Below are positions 34,187-43,330 of a stretch of 64,000 nt of DNA, in pieces. The notes under the pieces were generated by a model that worked only from the letters and a program-made list of their open reading frames with translations, was not told the origin of the DNA and did no database searches. A program made the position numbers and the translations under genes. Numbering within the stretch: the first letter of the stretch is position 1; the number at the start of each line of letters is the position of its first letter. Source of the stretch: Actinomycetes bacterium (GTDB lineage Bacteria; Actinomycetota; Actinomycetes; Actinomycetales; Microbacteriaceae); assembly GCA_023428065.1 (NCBI GenBank), contig JAEYZI010000095.1, forward strand, positions 1 through 64,000. Direction: 5' to 3'.

Positions 34187-34858
34187 CTATCCCGTCACGT
34201 CGGCGAACGCGACCGTCGTCGCGCCGCTCGGATGACTCCCCACCATCGGATGGACCACGAGCGCGTCGCGAAGCCGGTCACGGTGCTCCTCGGGCCAGCC
34301 GAGCGTGTCGGCGACGAGCCCGAGCGCCTCGACGGGGTCGCGGTCGGCGACCGCGAGGCCGACGATCGTGCGGGCGGGCACGGGAGCGACGACGCGATCC
34401 GTGCGGTCGAGGGCCGCGACGAGCTCCTCTCCCCCGACGATGACGACGGCGCTCGCGCGCGCCGCGAGCGAGGTGATGGCCTCGACGGCCGAGACGTCGA
34501 CGACGACCGGACGCAGCCCCATCGCGCGCACGACGGCGACGACGTCGACGGCCGACGATTCGCCGACCACGACGACCGTCGACCCCGGCTCCACGTCGGC
34601 GAGCGCGGCGACCGCGAGTGCGTCGCGGTAGCGCCAGACGGGCTCGCCGGCGAGCCAGGCCTCGGAAACGGCGGCCTCGAGGCGCGACACCGAGGAGCCG
34701 ACGAGCGAGACGGAGTCGCGGAGCGAGAGGAGAACCTGGTCGCGAGCGGGATCGCTCGTCTTCGACCCGTCGCGGTTGATCTGATCGACACCGGCGGCGA
34801 TGTGATCGAGCCTGCCCACGAGCCAGGCCATCCCAGGGCGGAGCATGCGCTTGATCAT
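34187..34858 (-). CDS. protein of unknown function in the exporter operon
   Basis: A 223-residue soluble protein from ATG 34858 (MIKRMLRPGMAWLVGRLDHI), which has GAGGACC upstream; an in-frame ATG at 34909 would add 17 residues. The middle resembles a Rossmann-type fold: VEPGSTVVVVGESSAVDVVA, LRPVVVDVSAVEAI and SAVVIVGGEEL, without a clear SAM motif or catalytic residues. It ends HPSGATTVAFADVTG. Position between two glycosyltransferases suggests a modifying or adaptor role. Not recognised. Confidence 0.6.
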   Translation of the reverse strand: MIKRMLRPGMAWLVGRLDHIAAGVDQINRDGSKTSDPARDQVLLSLRDSVSLVGSSVSRLEAAVSEAWLAGEPVWRYRDALAVAALADVEPGSTVVVVGESSAVDVVAVVRAMGLRPVVVDVSAVEAITSLAARASAVVIVGGEELVAALDRTDRVVAPVPARTIVGLAVADRDPVEALGLVADTLGWPEEHRDRLRDALVVHPMVGSHPSGATTVAFADVTG

Positions 34859-34926
34859 ACGGTCCTCGGCAGGCAATCGGGTGAGGCGGGCCGCGCGCGA
34901 CGCCGCCATTGCGTCGTTCGAAACTA

Positions 34927-36261
34927 TCAGTTCGCCGGAGGGCGTCGTATTCCGCGCCGCAGGAGGGCGCGCGAGGCGGGCGCCGGCGCGAGCGATCGCG
35001 CCCAGGCGTCCTCGTCGGCGCGGATGCGCGCGGCCACGCCCTCCACGACGCGATCGTGGGCGTCGAGCACGTGCTCGTCGAGCGCGGGATCGTCGACGCG
35101 ATCCGGACGGTCGGCGCCCGTCTCGCGCAGGAACTTCTCGAGCCGTTCGAGCGAGGTGTCGGCCGCGAGCGGACCGGAGGTGAGGGCGATCCCGGCCGCG
35201 CCGAGCGATGCGAGATCGACATCGCCGTCGACGACGGCGCGCATCGCCGAGGCGAGGGCGTCGACGTCGCGATCGATGAGGAGGGAGTCGACGCCGTCGT
35301 GAAGGGATTCGGCGGGACCGCAGTCGCGCGTCACGATCGGCACGGCTCCCACGGATGCGGCCTCGAACGGCGCCGACGCGCCGGGCTCGCGACCCCAGGT
35401 GGGGAAGAGGAACGCGTCGGCCTCCGCGTGGGCCTCGACGAGCTCCCGCTGACCGACGAAGCCGGGGAAGCGCACGACGTCGCCGACCCCCGCCTCCTCG
35501 GCGCGCCGACGCCAGGCCTCGACGTCGCCCGAGCCGAAGACCGTGACCTCGAAGGTCCGGCCCTCCCGCCGCAGCCGCGCCGCGGCGTCCACGATGAGGC
35601 CGACGCCTTTGAACTCGGTGAGCACGCTCGCGGCGGTGAAGCGCGTGACGCCTCCCGCACGGTAGTCGCGTCCCCGCACGATCCCGTGCGGTCGGACCCC
35701 GCGCGGGATGACCTCGACGGGCCCGAGTGCGACGCCCTCGTCGGCGATCTCCGAGGCGAGCGTGCGGCTCACGACGCTCGCCGAGCCGCTCGCGAACGCG
35801 GCACCCGGCTCGAGCGGTGCGAGCAGCTCGGGATCGAGGTCCTCGAGGAGCACACCCGGCACGCGGTCGCCGAGGTTCCAGACCCACGGCACCCCGCTGC
35901 GGCGCACGAGGTCGAGCAGGGCGATGCCGCCGAGGCCGATGACGTTGAAGACGAGCACGCGGTCGGGGCGATGCCGCCGCAGCGCCGCGAGCAGCACCAG
36001 AGTGTTGTCGAGCTGGCTCGCCTTCGACTCGTACTGGAAGAGCGTGTTGACCGAGGAGCTCGTGGGAGCCACGCGCTGGTAGGCGCGGAGCGCGAGCGTG
36101 CGCTCGACGCCCTCCTCCCGGACCGGCTGCCACGCGGGCGACGTCAGCACCCGGACGTCGTGACCGCGGCCGCGCAGCCCGGCGACGATCTTCTCCGCCG
36201 CGAGCTCGTAGCCCCCGAGCACGCGAGGGGGGTAGAGGTTCGTGACGACGAGGATCTTCAT
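34927..36261 (-). CDS. GT4 glycosyltransferase
   Basis: A 444-residue GT-B enzyme. The N-terminal domain starts MKILVVTNLYPPRVLGGYEL, and the C-terminal domain has FTAASVLTEFKGVGLIVDAA and FPTWGREPGASAPFEAASVG, the latter an EX7E-like motif with altered spacing. A Asp/Arg-rich extension follows (VDDPALDEHVLDAHDRVVEG). ATG 36261 is 1 base from the Wzt stop, so translation is coupled. It probably transfers mannose or rhamnose to the exported glycan. Confidence 0.88.
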   Translation of the reverse strand: MKILVVTNLYPPRVLGGYELAAEKIVAGLRGRGHDVRVLTSPAWQPVREEGVERTLALRAYQRVAPTSSSVNTLFQYESKASQLDNTLVLLAALRRHRPDRVLVFNVIGLGGIALLDLVRRSGVPWVWNLGDRVPGVLLEDLDPELLAPLEPGAAFASGSASVVSRTLASEIADEGVALGPVEVIPRGVRPHGIVRGRDYRAGGVTRFTAASVLTEFKGVGLIVDAAARLRREGRTFEVTVFGSGDVEAWRRRAEEAGVGDVVRFPGFVGQRELVEAHAEADAFLFPTWGREPGASAPFEAASVGAVPIVTRDCGPAESLHDGVDSLLIDRDVDALASAMRAVVDGDVDLASLGAAGIALTSGPLAADTSLERLEKFLRETGADRPDRVDDPALDEHVLDAHDRVVEGVAARIRADEDAWARSLAPAPASRALLRRGIRRPPAN

Positions 36262-36262
36262 G

Positions 36263-37009
36263 TCATGAGTCGAACGAGCGGCGCAGGGCGTCGATCCCCG
36301 AGGGCGCGTCGCCGTCGAAGATGAGCCGGCCGTGCGAGAGCACGATCGCGCGGTCGCACAGGTCGAGCACCTGCTTGGCGCTGTGGGTCACGAGAACGAT
36401 CGTGCGCCCCTCCGCCTGGAACTCCGCGATCTTGTCCATGCACTTGCGCTGGAAGGGTTCGTCGCCGACCGCGAGCACCTCGTCGACGAGGAGCAGGTCG
36501 GGGTCGACGTGCACGGCGATCGCGAACGCGAGGCGCACGTACATGCCCGACGAGTAGAACTTCACCTGGGTGTCGATGAACTCGCCGATCTCGGAGAAAT
36601 CGACGATCGAGTCGAAGTAGTTGTCGGTCTGCTTGCGGGAGAGACCGAGGATCGCGGCGTTGAGGTAGACGTTCTCGCGCCCCGTGAGGTCGGGGTGGAA
36701 GCCCGCCCCGAGCTCGAGCAGCGCGGCGAGGCGGCCGCGCCGCTCGACGATGCCCGTCGTGGGCTGCAGGATGCCGCCGATCGTCTTGAGCAGCGTGCTC
36801 TTGCCCGATCCGTTCGCGCCGACGAGCGCGACGGTCGAGCCCGACTGGATGTCGACGCTCACGTCGCGGAGGGCCCAGAAGTCGTCCTTGTGCCGATTGG
36901 AGCGCGCGAAGTTGACGATGCGCTCCTTAATCGACTTGTCCTTGCGGATGACGAACCGCTTGGACACGTCGCGGACGCGGACGACCGTCGGGTTCTCGGT
37001 GGCGGTCAC
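36263..37009 (-). CDS. wzt: polysaccharide ABC exporter ATPase, short form
   Basis: A 248-residue ATPase: Walker A GANGSGKST, Q-loop region LAALLELGAGFHPDLTGREN, signature YSSGMYVRLAFAIA, Walker B LLLVDEVLAVGD and the switch THS. It matches the TagH/Wzt/RfbE group. The C-terminal carbohydrate-binding domain found in E. coli O9a Wzt (total length ~430) is absent. GTG 37009 starts 3 bases after the permease stop. It energises export of the lipid-linked glycan with the permease next door. Confidence 0.93.
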   Translation of the reverse strand: MTATENPTVVRVRDVSKRFVIRKDKSIKERIVNFARSNRHKDDFWALRDVSVDIQSGSTVALVGANGSGKSTLLKTIGGILQPTTGIVERRGRLAALLELGAGFHPDLTGRENVYLNAAILGLSRKQTDNYFDSIVDFSEIGEFIDTQVKFYSSGMYVRLAFAIAVHVDPDLLLVDEVLAVGDEPFQRKCMDKIAEFQAEGRTIVLVTHSAKQVLDLCDRAIVLSHGRLIFDGDAPSGIDALRRSFDS

Positions 37010-37011
37010 GA

Positions 37012-37977
37012 TCAGATCTCCTGCGCGAAGTTGCCCTGGAGCCGCGAGAAGATGCGCTGGCAGATCCAGAGGAGGACGAGCCCGATGACGAACACCACGA
37101 GCATGCGGAGCTCGAGGTGTTCGGGCCACGGCTGCGGCCCCACGATGATCTCGGCGCCCGAGGCGTCCGTGCCCATCGACCGCGGCTCCGAGCCGGCCTT
37201 CCACAGCGCCTTCTGGAATCCGATGATCGCGATCGAGACGGGGTTGAGCAGGTAGACGTCGGGCAGCCACGGCAGATCCGAGCGTTCGGCCGCCTGCTCG
37301 ACGAACGACCACGAGTACACGATCGGCGAGGCCCAGAAGAAGATGAGCATGCCGACCTCGACGAGGTACTGGATGTCGCGCAGGTACACGTTCCACGCCG
37401 ACAGCAGGAGCGCGAGCGCGACGCCGTAGACGAGCACGATCGAGATCGCGGCGGGTGCGTAGAGCAGATCCCACGAGAGCGGGAACTGCCCGAGCGCGAT
37501 GGTCGCGGCGATGAGGACGGCGAACTGGATGAGGAAGTTGAAGAGCGCGGATCCGGTCGCCGCGAGGGGGAAGATCTCGCGCGGCAGGTAGACCTTCTTG
37601 ATGAGCCCCGCGTTGCCGAGGATCGACTGCGTGCCTCCGGTCACGATCTCGTTGTACAGCCCCCACAGCGTGAGGCCGGTGAACACGAAGATCCCGAAGT
37701 CGGGGATCGCACGCGCGGCTCCGAGGAACTGCCCGATCGCGACGAAGTAGATGAGCAGCATCGTGAGCGGGCGCAGGAAGCTCCACAGCAGCCCGAGACT
37801 GCTGTCCTTGTAGCGCGCCTTGAGCTCGCGGCGCACGAGAAGGTCCATGAGCTCCCGGTTGCGCACGATGTCGCGTGCCGAGGAGAGGAACCCGATGACC
37901 CGTCCGCCGGCCGCTGCGGCCGGCTGGAAGGGCAGTGCGGCCAGCCGCGCGGCTCGCTGCTGCGCGTCCTCGCTCAT
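37012..37977 (-). CDS. wzm: polysaccharide ABC exporter permease (ABC-2 type)
   Basis: A 321-residue permease with about six helices. Typical segments are LLVRRELKARYKDSSLGLLW near 45-65, LLIYFVAIGQFLGAARAIPD, GTQSILGNAGLIKKVYLPRE near 135-154, and LLSAWNVYLRDIQYLVEVGM. This is the Wzm/TagG family that moves undecaprenyl-linked polymers across the membrane. CCAGGAG lies before the ATG, and TACTAT about 45 bases upstream may be its -10. It starts a block of five close minus-strand genes. Confidence 0.93.
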   Translation of the reverse strand: MSEDAQQRAARLAALPFQPAAAAGGRVIGFLSSARDIVRNRELMDLLVRRELKARYKDSSLGLLWSFLRPLTMLLIYFVAIGQFLGAARAIPDFGIFVFTGLTLWGLYNEIVTGGTQSILGNAGLIKKVYLPREIFPLAATGSALFNFLIQFAVLIAATIALGQFPLSWDLLYAPAAISIVLVYGVALALLLSAWNVYLRDIQYLVEVGMLIFFWASPIVYSWSFVEQAAERSDLPWLPDVYLLNPVSIAIIGFQKALWKAGSEPRSMGTDASGAEIIVGPQPWPEHLELRMLVVFVIGLVLLWICQRIFSRLQGNFAQEI

Positions 37978-38043
37978 GGGTGCTCCTGGAGTTGTCGGGG
38001 GGCCCGGCGGCCCCGTGTCATAGTAGTCGGCCCGTCGCCCGGC

Positions 38044-39477
38044 TCAGTTCTCCACGAGGTAGCTCCAGAGCTCCTTGGAGTAGTCCGACCAGCTGCGTCC
38101 GGTGCGGCGCCGCGCCTCCGCCCGGAGCCGCGAGGCGGTCTCCTCGTCGAAGAGCACGCGGTCGATGGCGTCCGCGATGTCGCGGTCGTCCCGCGGGTCG
38201 ACGAGCAGCGCGCCCCCGCCCGCCGCGATCTCGCGCATGCTGCCGAAGCCCGACGTCACGACGGGGGTGCCCGCGAGGAGCGACTCCGCCACCGGCAGCC
38301 CGTATCCCTCGTTGAGGGACGGGAAGACCGTCGCGTCGGCGCGCTCGTAGGCCGCCCACAGGAGGCCGTCGGACAGCGCACGTCGCGTCACGACGGGTCG
38401 ACCCGCGTCGACGAGACGCGAGACCGCCGCCGCGAACGACTCGCCGCGCCAGCCGTTGCCGCCGACGAAGCCGAGGCGGAACCGACGCCCGGCGTTCCAG
38501 AGCGATTCGCACGCCGCCAGGACGGCGAGGTGGTTCTTCCGCGGCTCGTGGCTGCCGACACACAGCAGGAACGGCAGGTCGTCGGGCGCGAACTCCTCGC
38601 GCACGCGCCTGCGATCCTCGTCACTCACGTCCTCCGCCTCCGTCGCGAGGGGGATCGCGCGCACGTCGGGACCGAGCATGCCGATGCCTGCGAGCATCTG
38701 GCGCCAGCCCATGTACTCGGTCGCGGCCGCCTCGGAGATCGTCGCGACGCGGCTCATCTCGGCGACCGCACGGAGGTTGCGGGCGAATGCGGCGGGCATA
38801 CCCCCGCCCGTCGTCTCGCCGCTCGTGAGCGGCACGGTGTCGTAGCCGATGACCCCCGATGCGTTCCCGGAGAACTCGGCGAGCGCCTGGATGCGCTGGG
38901 TGCGTTCGTTCTCGATCGCGAGCTCGGGCAGCAGGAACGTCGAGTCCCACGGCACGATGAAGGCCGAGGGGCCGCGCTGCGCGACGGGCGGACCCCCGTG
39001 CAGCGCCCGCTCGACCTCTGCCGGACCGAGCTCACGCAGTCCGGTGTAGCCGCGTTCCCACCCCACGAGCACGATCGAGTGACGCAGCCGCCACTGCTCG
39101 ACGGTCTTGCGGACGACCCGCTGGATGCCCGTTGCGAGGTCCGTCTGCGCCGTGTGGTGCACGTCGACGACGACCGCCTCGCGCACGATCGTGACGGCGG
39201 GCCCGCGCAGCGGCGCCCTGCGTACGAGGGCGGCGACCCCTGCGTCGTGTCCCGCGACGGAGAGCTCGCGTCGGAACGCGATGACCTCGGCGCGGAGCGG
39301 CAGTCGCCCGTTCATGACGGCGAGCGCGAGCCAGACGCCGCTGTCGCCGTTGGCGGCGAGGGCGCGGGCCGTGCGCTCGAGCAGCTCGGCGGTGCCGGGC
39401 GATCCGGCCACCCCCTGGGTGCCTTCGAGAGCCGCCAGCAGGTGCGTGAGGCGGGCGCGACGCGACGACTCGTTCAT
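38044..39477 (-). CDS. GT4 glycosyltransferase with extra N-terminal domain (paralog 1)
   Basis: A 477-residue enzyme. The C-terminal GT-B half has LLCVGSHEPRKNHLAVLAAC and the EX7E motif NEGYGLPVAES. The N-terminal ~230 residues include VVVDVHHTAQTDLATGIQRV and ALAEFSGNASGVIGYDTVP. It is clearly a paralog of the next gene upstream. ATGA overlap (ATG 39477 within the upstream TGA) couples them. Likely adds one residue, with the paralog adding another. Confidence 0.9.
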   Translation of the reverse strand: MNESSRRARLTHLLAALEGTQGVAGSPGTAELLERTARALAANGDSGVWLALAVMNGRLPLRAEVIAFRRELSVAGHDAGVAALVRRAPLRGPAVTIVREAVVVDVHHTAQTDLATGIQRVVRKTVEQWRLRHSIVLVGWERGYTGLRELGPAEVERALHGGPPVAQRGPSAFIVPWDSTFLLPELAIENERTQRIQALAEFSGNASGVIGYDTVPLTSGETTGGGMPAAFARNLRAVAEMSRVATISEAAATEYMGWRQMLAGIGMLGPDVRAIPLATEAEDVSDEDRRRVREEFAPDDLPFLLCVGSHEPRKNHLAVLAACESLWNAGRRFRLGFVGGNGWRGESFAAAVSRLVDAGRPVVTRRALSDGLLWAAYERADATVFPSLNEGYGLPVAESLLAGTPVVTSGFGSMREIAAGGGALLVDPRDDRDIADAIDRVLFDEETASRLRAEARRRTGRSWSDYSKELWSYLVEN

Positions 39478-40967
39478 GCCGGCTCCTCCACGAGCGCCGC
39501 CCAGACCTCCGCCGCGTAGTCGTCCCACGTGCGCCTCGGTCGCGCGCGGATCTGCGCACGCAGCTCGCGCAGCAGCTCGTCGTCGACGAGCAGCCTCCGC
39601 ATGGCCGACACGAGCTCCCCGTCGTCGCGGGGGTTGATGAGGAGGCATCCGCCGTCCGCACCGATCTCGCCCGTCGAGCCGTAGTCGCTCGTGATGGCGG
39701 GCGTGCCCGTCGCGATCGACTCCGCGACCGGAAGCCCGTAGCCCTCGTGGATCGAGGGGAAGACGGTGAAGCGCGCAGCGGCGTACGCCGACAGCAGCTC
39801 GGCATCCCCCACCCCGCGGCGCACGAGGATCGGGCGTCCGCGCCCACGCAGCTCGCGGACCTGTCGGTCGAACCGTCGGATGTTGTCGGCCGACCCGCCC
39901 CCGATGAACTCGAGCGAGAAGTCGAGCCCCTCGCGCCAGAGCATCTCGGCCGCGAAGAGGATGGCCTCGTGGTTCTTGCGCGGCTCTTGGCTGCCGACGC
40001 ACAGCACGAGGGGGCGGGACGAGAGCGGCGTCTCCTCCTCGTCCGCCGTGGGGACGTCGATCGGGAGGCTCACGGCGCTCGTGCGCGGACCGGGGAGTCC
40101 CTGCGCCGCGAGCGCCGAGGCGAACCCGCCGAACTCCCGCGCCGCGGTCTCGCTGATCGCGACGACCGTCGAGGCGCGCTTGACGATCCCCAGGTAGTGG
40201 GAGAACTTCTCGATCTCGAGCTCGGCGACCGTGTTGGGGCTCACGACCGGGATCATGTCGTAGCCGATCATGGCGACCTCGTTCCCGGAGAACGCCGCGA
40301 GCGCGGTGAGCGCGGCGCTCTGGAACGCCTGCGGCACCTCCGGCAGCACGACGTCGGTGCCGAAGGGGATGACGATGCGCGACGGCACGGTGTCGTCCGC
40401 ATCCTCGGATTGGGCGTTCCAGGAGATCACGCGGCCCGTCTCGAGCTCCGAGAGCCGCCGCATCGCGGTGCCCGCGTCGTTCCAGGCCACGAGCACGATG
40501 TCGGGCTGATCCCGCACCCAGCGCGACACCGTCTCGCGCACGACGCGCTGGATCCCGGTGTTGTGCGCGTAGCGCGCGCAGAAGTTGACGTCGACGACGG
40601 GCGCGTCGACGACCTCGATCTCAGCCGACGGGTCCCCCAGGCCGATGGGATCGCGCATGCCCGCCTGGAGGAACACCCCGAGCGCCTCGACCGCCGGTTC
40701 GATCCACAGGCGGCGGCGAACCCACGTCACCGTCTCCTCGTCGGGGAACCCGCTCAGCACGGCCGCGAGCAGGAGCCACACGAGGCGCACGTCCTCGCGC
40801 TCCCGCACGGTCCGCGCGAGGAGGTCGAGCAGGACGCCCGCGCCGCGCTCGCGGTGCGCGTCGATCGTCGCGGCGTCGTCGACGATGTGCGCCGCCACGG
40901 CGTCGAGCCGCTGCACGAGGGATGCGCGCGCCCGCGGGAGAGCGAGTTCCGGTGCGACGAGCGTCAT
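39474..40967 (-). CDS. GT4 glycosyltransferase with extra N-terminal domain (paralog 2)
   Basis: A 497-residue enzyme: VDVNFCARYAHNTGIQRVVR, AAFSGNEVAMIGYDMIPVVS, LCVGSQEPRKNHEAIL and HEGYGLPVAES. It aligns segment by segment with the downstream gene. The shared TGIQRVVR-x-TV motif lies ahead of the usual GT-B N-terminal fold and was not matched to a named domain. ATG 40967 overlaps the previous stop (ATGA). Probable role: mannosyl- or rhamnosyl-transfer in glycan assembly. Confidence 0.9.
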   Translation of the reverse strand: MTLVAPELALPRARASLVQRLDAVAAHIVDDAATIDAHRERGAGVLLDLLARTVREREDVRLVWLLLAAVLSGFPDEETVTWVRRRLWIEPAVEALGVFLQAGMRDPIGLGDPSAEIEVVDAPVVDVNFCARYAHNTGIQRVVRETVSRWVRDQPDIVLVAWNDAGTAMRRLSELETGRVISWNAQSEDADDTVPSRIVIPFGTDVVLPEVPQAFQSAALTALAAFSGNEVAMIGYDMIPVVSPNTVAELEIEKFSHYLGIVKRASTVVAISETAAREFGGFASALAAQGLPGPRTSAVSLPIDVPTADEEETPLSSRPLVLCVGSQEPRKNHEAILFAAEMLWREGLDFSLEFIGGGSADNIRRFDRQVRELRGRGRPILVRRGVGDAELLSAYAAARFTVFPSIHEGYGLPVAESIATGTPAITSDYGSTGEIGADGGCLLINPRDDGELVSAMRRLLVDDELLRELRAQIRARPRRTWDDYAAEVWAALVEEPA

Positions 40968-41239
40968 GCGCGCGGCGTCCGCCGACGCTCGATGACGATC
41001 TTCGCGACCGCCACGGGCCCGATCGTCCGCACCGCCGTGAATCCTCGACGTGCGAGACGGAGGGGGCGCGTGATGCGCCAGGAGAGGGAGTTCTCGTAGT
41101 CGCGGACGATGCGCCCTTCGGACACCGCGAGCTCGAGCCAGCGGTCGACGGCGCCGTTGCGATAGGCGTCCAACTCCGATCGGAGCTGTGCAATGTCGTC
41201 GCCGGAGGGCGGCGGGCTGTCGGGGGTTTGGCTCAGCAC
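40964..41239 (-). CDS. small protein with SWRITRPLR motif, start of the exporter operon
   Basis: A 91-residue protein: MLSQTPDSPPPSGDDIAQLR, a possible coiled coil around LRSELDAYRNGAVDRWLELA, then SLSWRITRPLRLARRGFTAV. The S-x-SWRIT-x-P-(L/I)-R motif also ends the methyltransferase at 62317. In other bacteria it occurs at the ends of glycan-assembly proteins. GTG 41239 is set by TACAAT 6 bases upstream (leaderless). It could help membrane association or complex formation. Function unknown. Confidence 0.7.
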   Translation of the reverse strand: MLSQTPDSPPPSGDDIAQLRSELDAYRNGAVDRWLELAVSEGRIVRDYENSLSWRITRPLRLARRGFTAVRTIGPVAVAKIVIERRRTPRA

Positions 41240-41245
41240 CGGCTC

Positions 41246-41251
41246 ATTGTA
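41246..41251 (-). promoter_or_regulatory. -10 box, leaderless start of exporter operon
   Basis: TACAAT on the minus strand with 6 bases to GTG 41239. It probably drives the minus-strand block down to 31836. Confidence 0.55.
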
Positions 41252-41381
41252 GGACCGGGGGCTGCGCCGGCACCTGAGAGGATGCAGGGCGCCGAGTGGC
41301 GAGCATGGCTCGACAGCGCCCCTAGGATGGGCGACGAACCCGGCGCCACTCTGCCGTGGTCGAGCGAAGGAGCAACGCGGA

Positions 41382-42584
41382 GTGTCGGAATTCACCCGAG
41401 ATGTCGTCGTGGTCGGGGGCGCGGGGCACGTCGGCCTGCCCCTCGCGATCGCGCTCGCCGACCGCGGCGCGCGCGTCGTGATCTACGACGTGAGCGAACG
41501 CGCGGTCGCGACCGTCAACAGCGGCGTCGTGCCGTTCACGGAGCCCGGGGCGGAACCGCTCCTGCAGGCGGCGCTCGCCGCGGGCCGTATCGAGGCCTCG
41601 ACCGACCCCGCCGTCGTCGGTACGGCCGAGAACCTCATCGTCGTCATCGGCACGCCCGTCGACGAGCACCTGAATCCCGACCCCAACGCGATCCCCACAG
41701 CGCTCGAGGCGTGCGCCCCCTACTTCCGCGACGGCCAGCTGCTCGTGCTGCGCAGCACCGTCTACCCGGGCGTCACCTCGCTCGTCGAGGGCATGCTCGC
41801 GCGGCGCGGGCTCGACATCCCCGTGGCGTTCTGCCCCGAGCGCATCGCCGAGCACAAGGCGATGGAGGAGCTGTACTCCCTGCCGCAGATCGTCTCCGCC
41901 CGGCGTGACGACGGACGCGCTCGCGCGGAGGCGCTGTTCCGTCTCCTCACGGACAAGATCGTGCACCTCGACCCCGAGGAGGCCGAGCTCGCGAAGCTGT
42001 TCACGAACACCTGGCGCTACATCAAGTTCGCGGCGGCCAACCAGTTCTACATGATGGCGAACGACCGCGGTCTCGACTTCGAGCGCATCCGTGCGGGCCT
42101 CTCGTTCGACTACCCCCGCGCGAAGGACATGCCGGGCGCCGGCTTCGCGGCCGGTCCGTGCCTCTTCAAGGACACGATGCAGCTCGCCGCCTTCAGCGAC
42201 AACACGTTCAGCCTCGGCCACTCGGCGATGCTCGTGAACGAGGGACTGCCGCTCTACATCGTGAGCCGCCTCGAGAACCGCTTCGACCTCTCCGACAAGA
42301 CCGTCGGCATCCTCGGGATGTCGTTCAAGGCCGGCTCGGACGACATCCGCTCGAGCCTCAGCTACAAGCTGCGGCGCGTGCTCAAGTTCAAGGCCAAGGC
42401 GGTCATCGGCACCGACCCCTACGTGCCCGAGCACATCGACGACACCCTCCTGCCGCTCGAGGACGTGCTCGAGAAGGCCGACATCCTCGTGATCGCGACA
42501 CCGCACGTGGAGTACCGCGACATCGCCACGACGAAGCCCGTCGCCGACGTCTGGAACCTGCTCGGGAACGGGGTGGTCGTGTGA
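41382..42584 (+). CDS. nucleotide-sugar dehydrogenase (UDP-glucose/UDP-ManNAc family)
   Basis: A 400-residue NAD-dependent dehydrogenase: Rossmann motif VVVGGAGHVGLPLA (about 9-22), LRSTVYPGVT, KLFTNTWRYIKFAAANQFYM and the active-site cysteine in GPCLFKDTMQLAAF. The C-terminal domain has GILGMSFKAGSDDIRSSLSY. It oxidises a UDP-sugar C6 to the uronate. GXG spacing and the GFAAGPCLFKD loop do not clearly separate UDP-glucose from UDP-ManNAc types. AAGGAG lies 9 bases before GTG 41382. It heads a plus-strand operon. Confidence 0.9.
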   Translation: MSEFTRDVVVVGGAGHVGLPLAIALADRGARVVIYDVSERAVATVNSGVVPFTEPGAEPLLQAALAAGRIEASTDPAVVGTAENLIVVIGTPVDEHLNPDPNAIPTALEACAPYFRDGQLLVLRSTVYPGVTSLVEGMLARRGLDIPVAFCPERIAEHKAMEELYSLPQIVSARRDDGRARAEALFRLLTDKIVHLDPEEAELAKLFTNTWRYIKFAAANQFYMMANDRGLDFERIRAGLSFDYPRAKDMPGAGFAAGPCLFKDTMQLAAFSDNTFSLGHSAMLVNEGLPLYIVSRLENRFDLSDKTVGILGMSFKAGSDDIRSSLSYKLRRVLKFKAKAVIGTDPYVPEHIDDTLLPLEDVLEKADILVIATPHVEYRDIATTKPVADVWNLLGNGVVV

Positions 42585-43330
42585 GCGCGCACCCGCGCGT
42601 CTCCATCATCATCCCCGCCTACAACGAGGGCGACGGGATCCTCCCCGGGCTCGAACGCATCGTCGAGGCGGTCGAGACCGATGCGGAGGTGCTCGTCGTC
42701 GTCGACTCCCCCGACGACACGACCGTTCCCTCGGTCGAGCGCTTCGCCGAGCGCCACCCGTGGTTCCGCATCGTCGTCAACGACTACGGCCGCGGCCCCG
42801 CCCACGCCATCCGCTACGGCATCGACGCCGCGCGGGCGCGCACCGTCGTCGTGACCATGGCGGACGGCTGCGACGACCCCCGCCAGATCGACGACCTCGT
42901 GCTCCTCGTCGAGCGCGGCGTCGTCATCGCGGCGGCCTCGCGATACATGGCGGGAGGGCAGCAGGTGGGCGGGCCCCGCTTCAAGTCCTTCCTGTCGCGG
43001 GCCGCGGGCGTCTCGCTGCAGCTGTTCACCAACGCGGGCACGCGGGATGCGACGAACTCCTTCAAGGCCTACGATGCCGACTTCGTACGCACGGTCGGCA
43101 TCGACAGCCGGGACGGCTTCGAGATCGGCCTCGAGCTCACGGCCAAGGCGCGCCGCCTGCGACTCCCGGTCGCCGAGATCCCCACGATCTGGCTCGACCG
43201 CGCCTACGGGGAATCGAACTTCAAGCTGCGGAAATGGATTCCGAAGTACCTGCGGTGGTACCGCTTCGCCTTCGGACCGCGATTGACCGCAGAACAGCTC
43301 ACCAGGAAGGCACAGAGGATCACATCATGA
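42581..43330 (+). CDS. GT2 glycosyltransferase, dolichol-phosphate-mannose-synthase-like
   Basis: A 249-residue GT-A enzyme: VSIIIPAYNEGDGILPGLER, VLVVVDSPDDTTVPSVERFA, VVTMADGCDDPRQIDDL (metal-binding acidic residues) and GRGPAHAIRYGIDAARA. It lacks C-terminal membrane helices. The pattern FKAYDADFVRTVGIDSRDGF is typical of polyprenyl-phosphate sugar transferases. It overlaps its neighbours by GTGA and ATGA. It may make a polyprenyl-phosphate sugar donor for the GT-C protein downstream. Confidence 0.88.
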   Translation: MSAHPRVSIIIPAYNEGDGILPGLERIVEAVETDAEVLVVVDSPDDTTVPSVERFAERHPWFRIVVNDYGRGPAHAIRYGIDAARARTVVVTMADGCDDPRQIDDLVLLVERGVVIAAASRYMAGGQQVGGPRFKSFLSRAAGVSLQLFTNAGTRDATNSFKAYDADFVRTVGIDSRDGFEIGLELTAKARRLRLPVAEIPTIWLDRAYGESNFKLRKWIPKYLRWYRFAFGPRLTAEQLTRKAQRITS

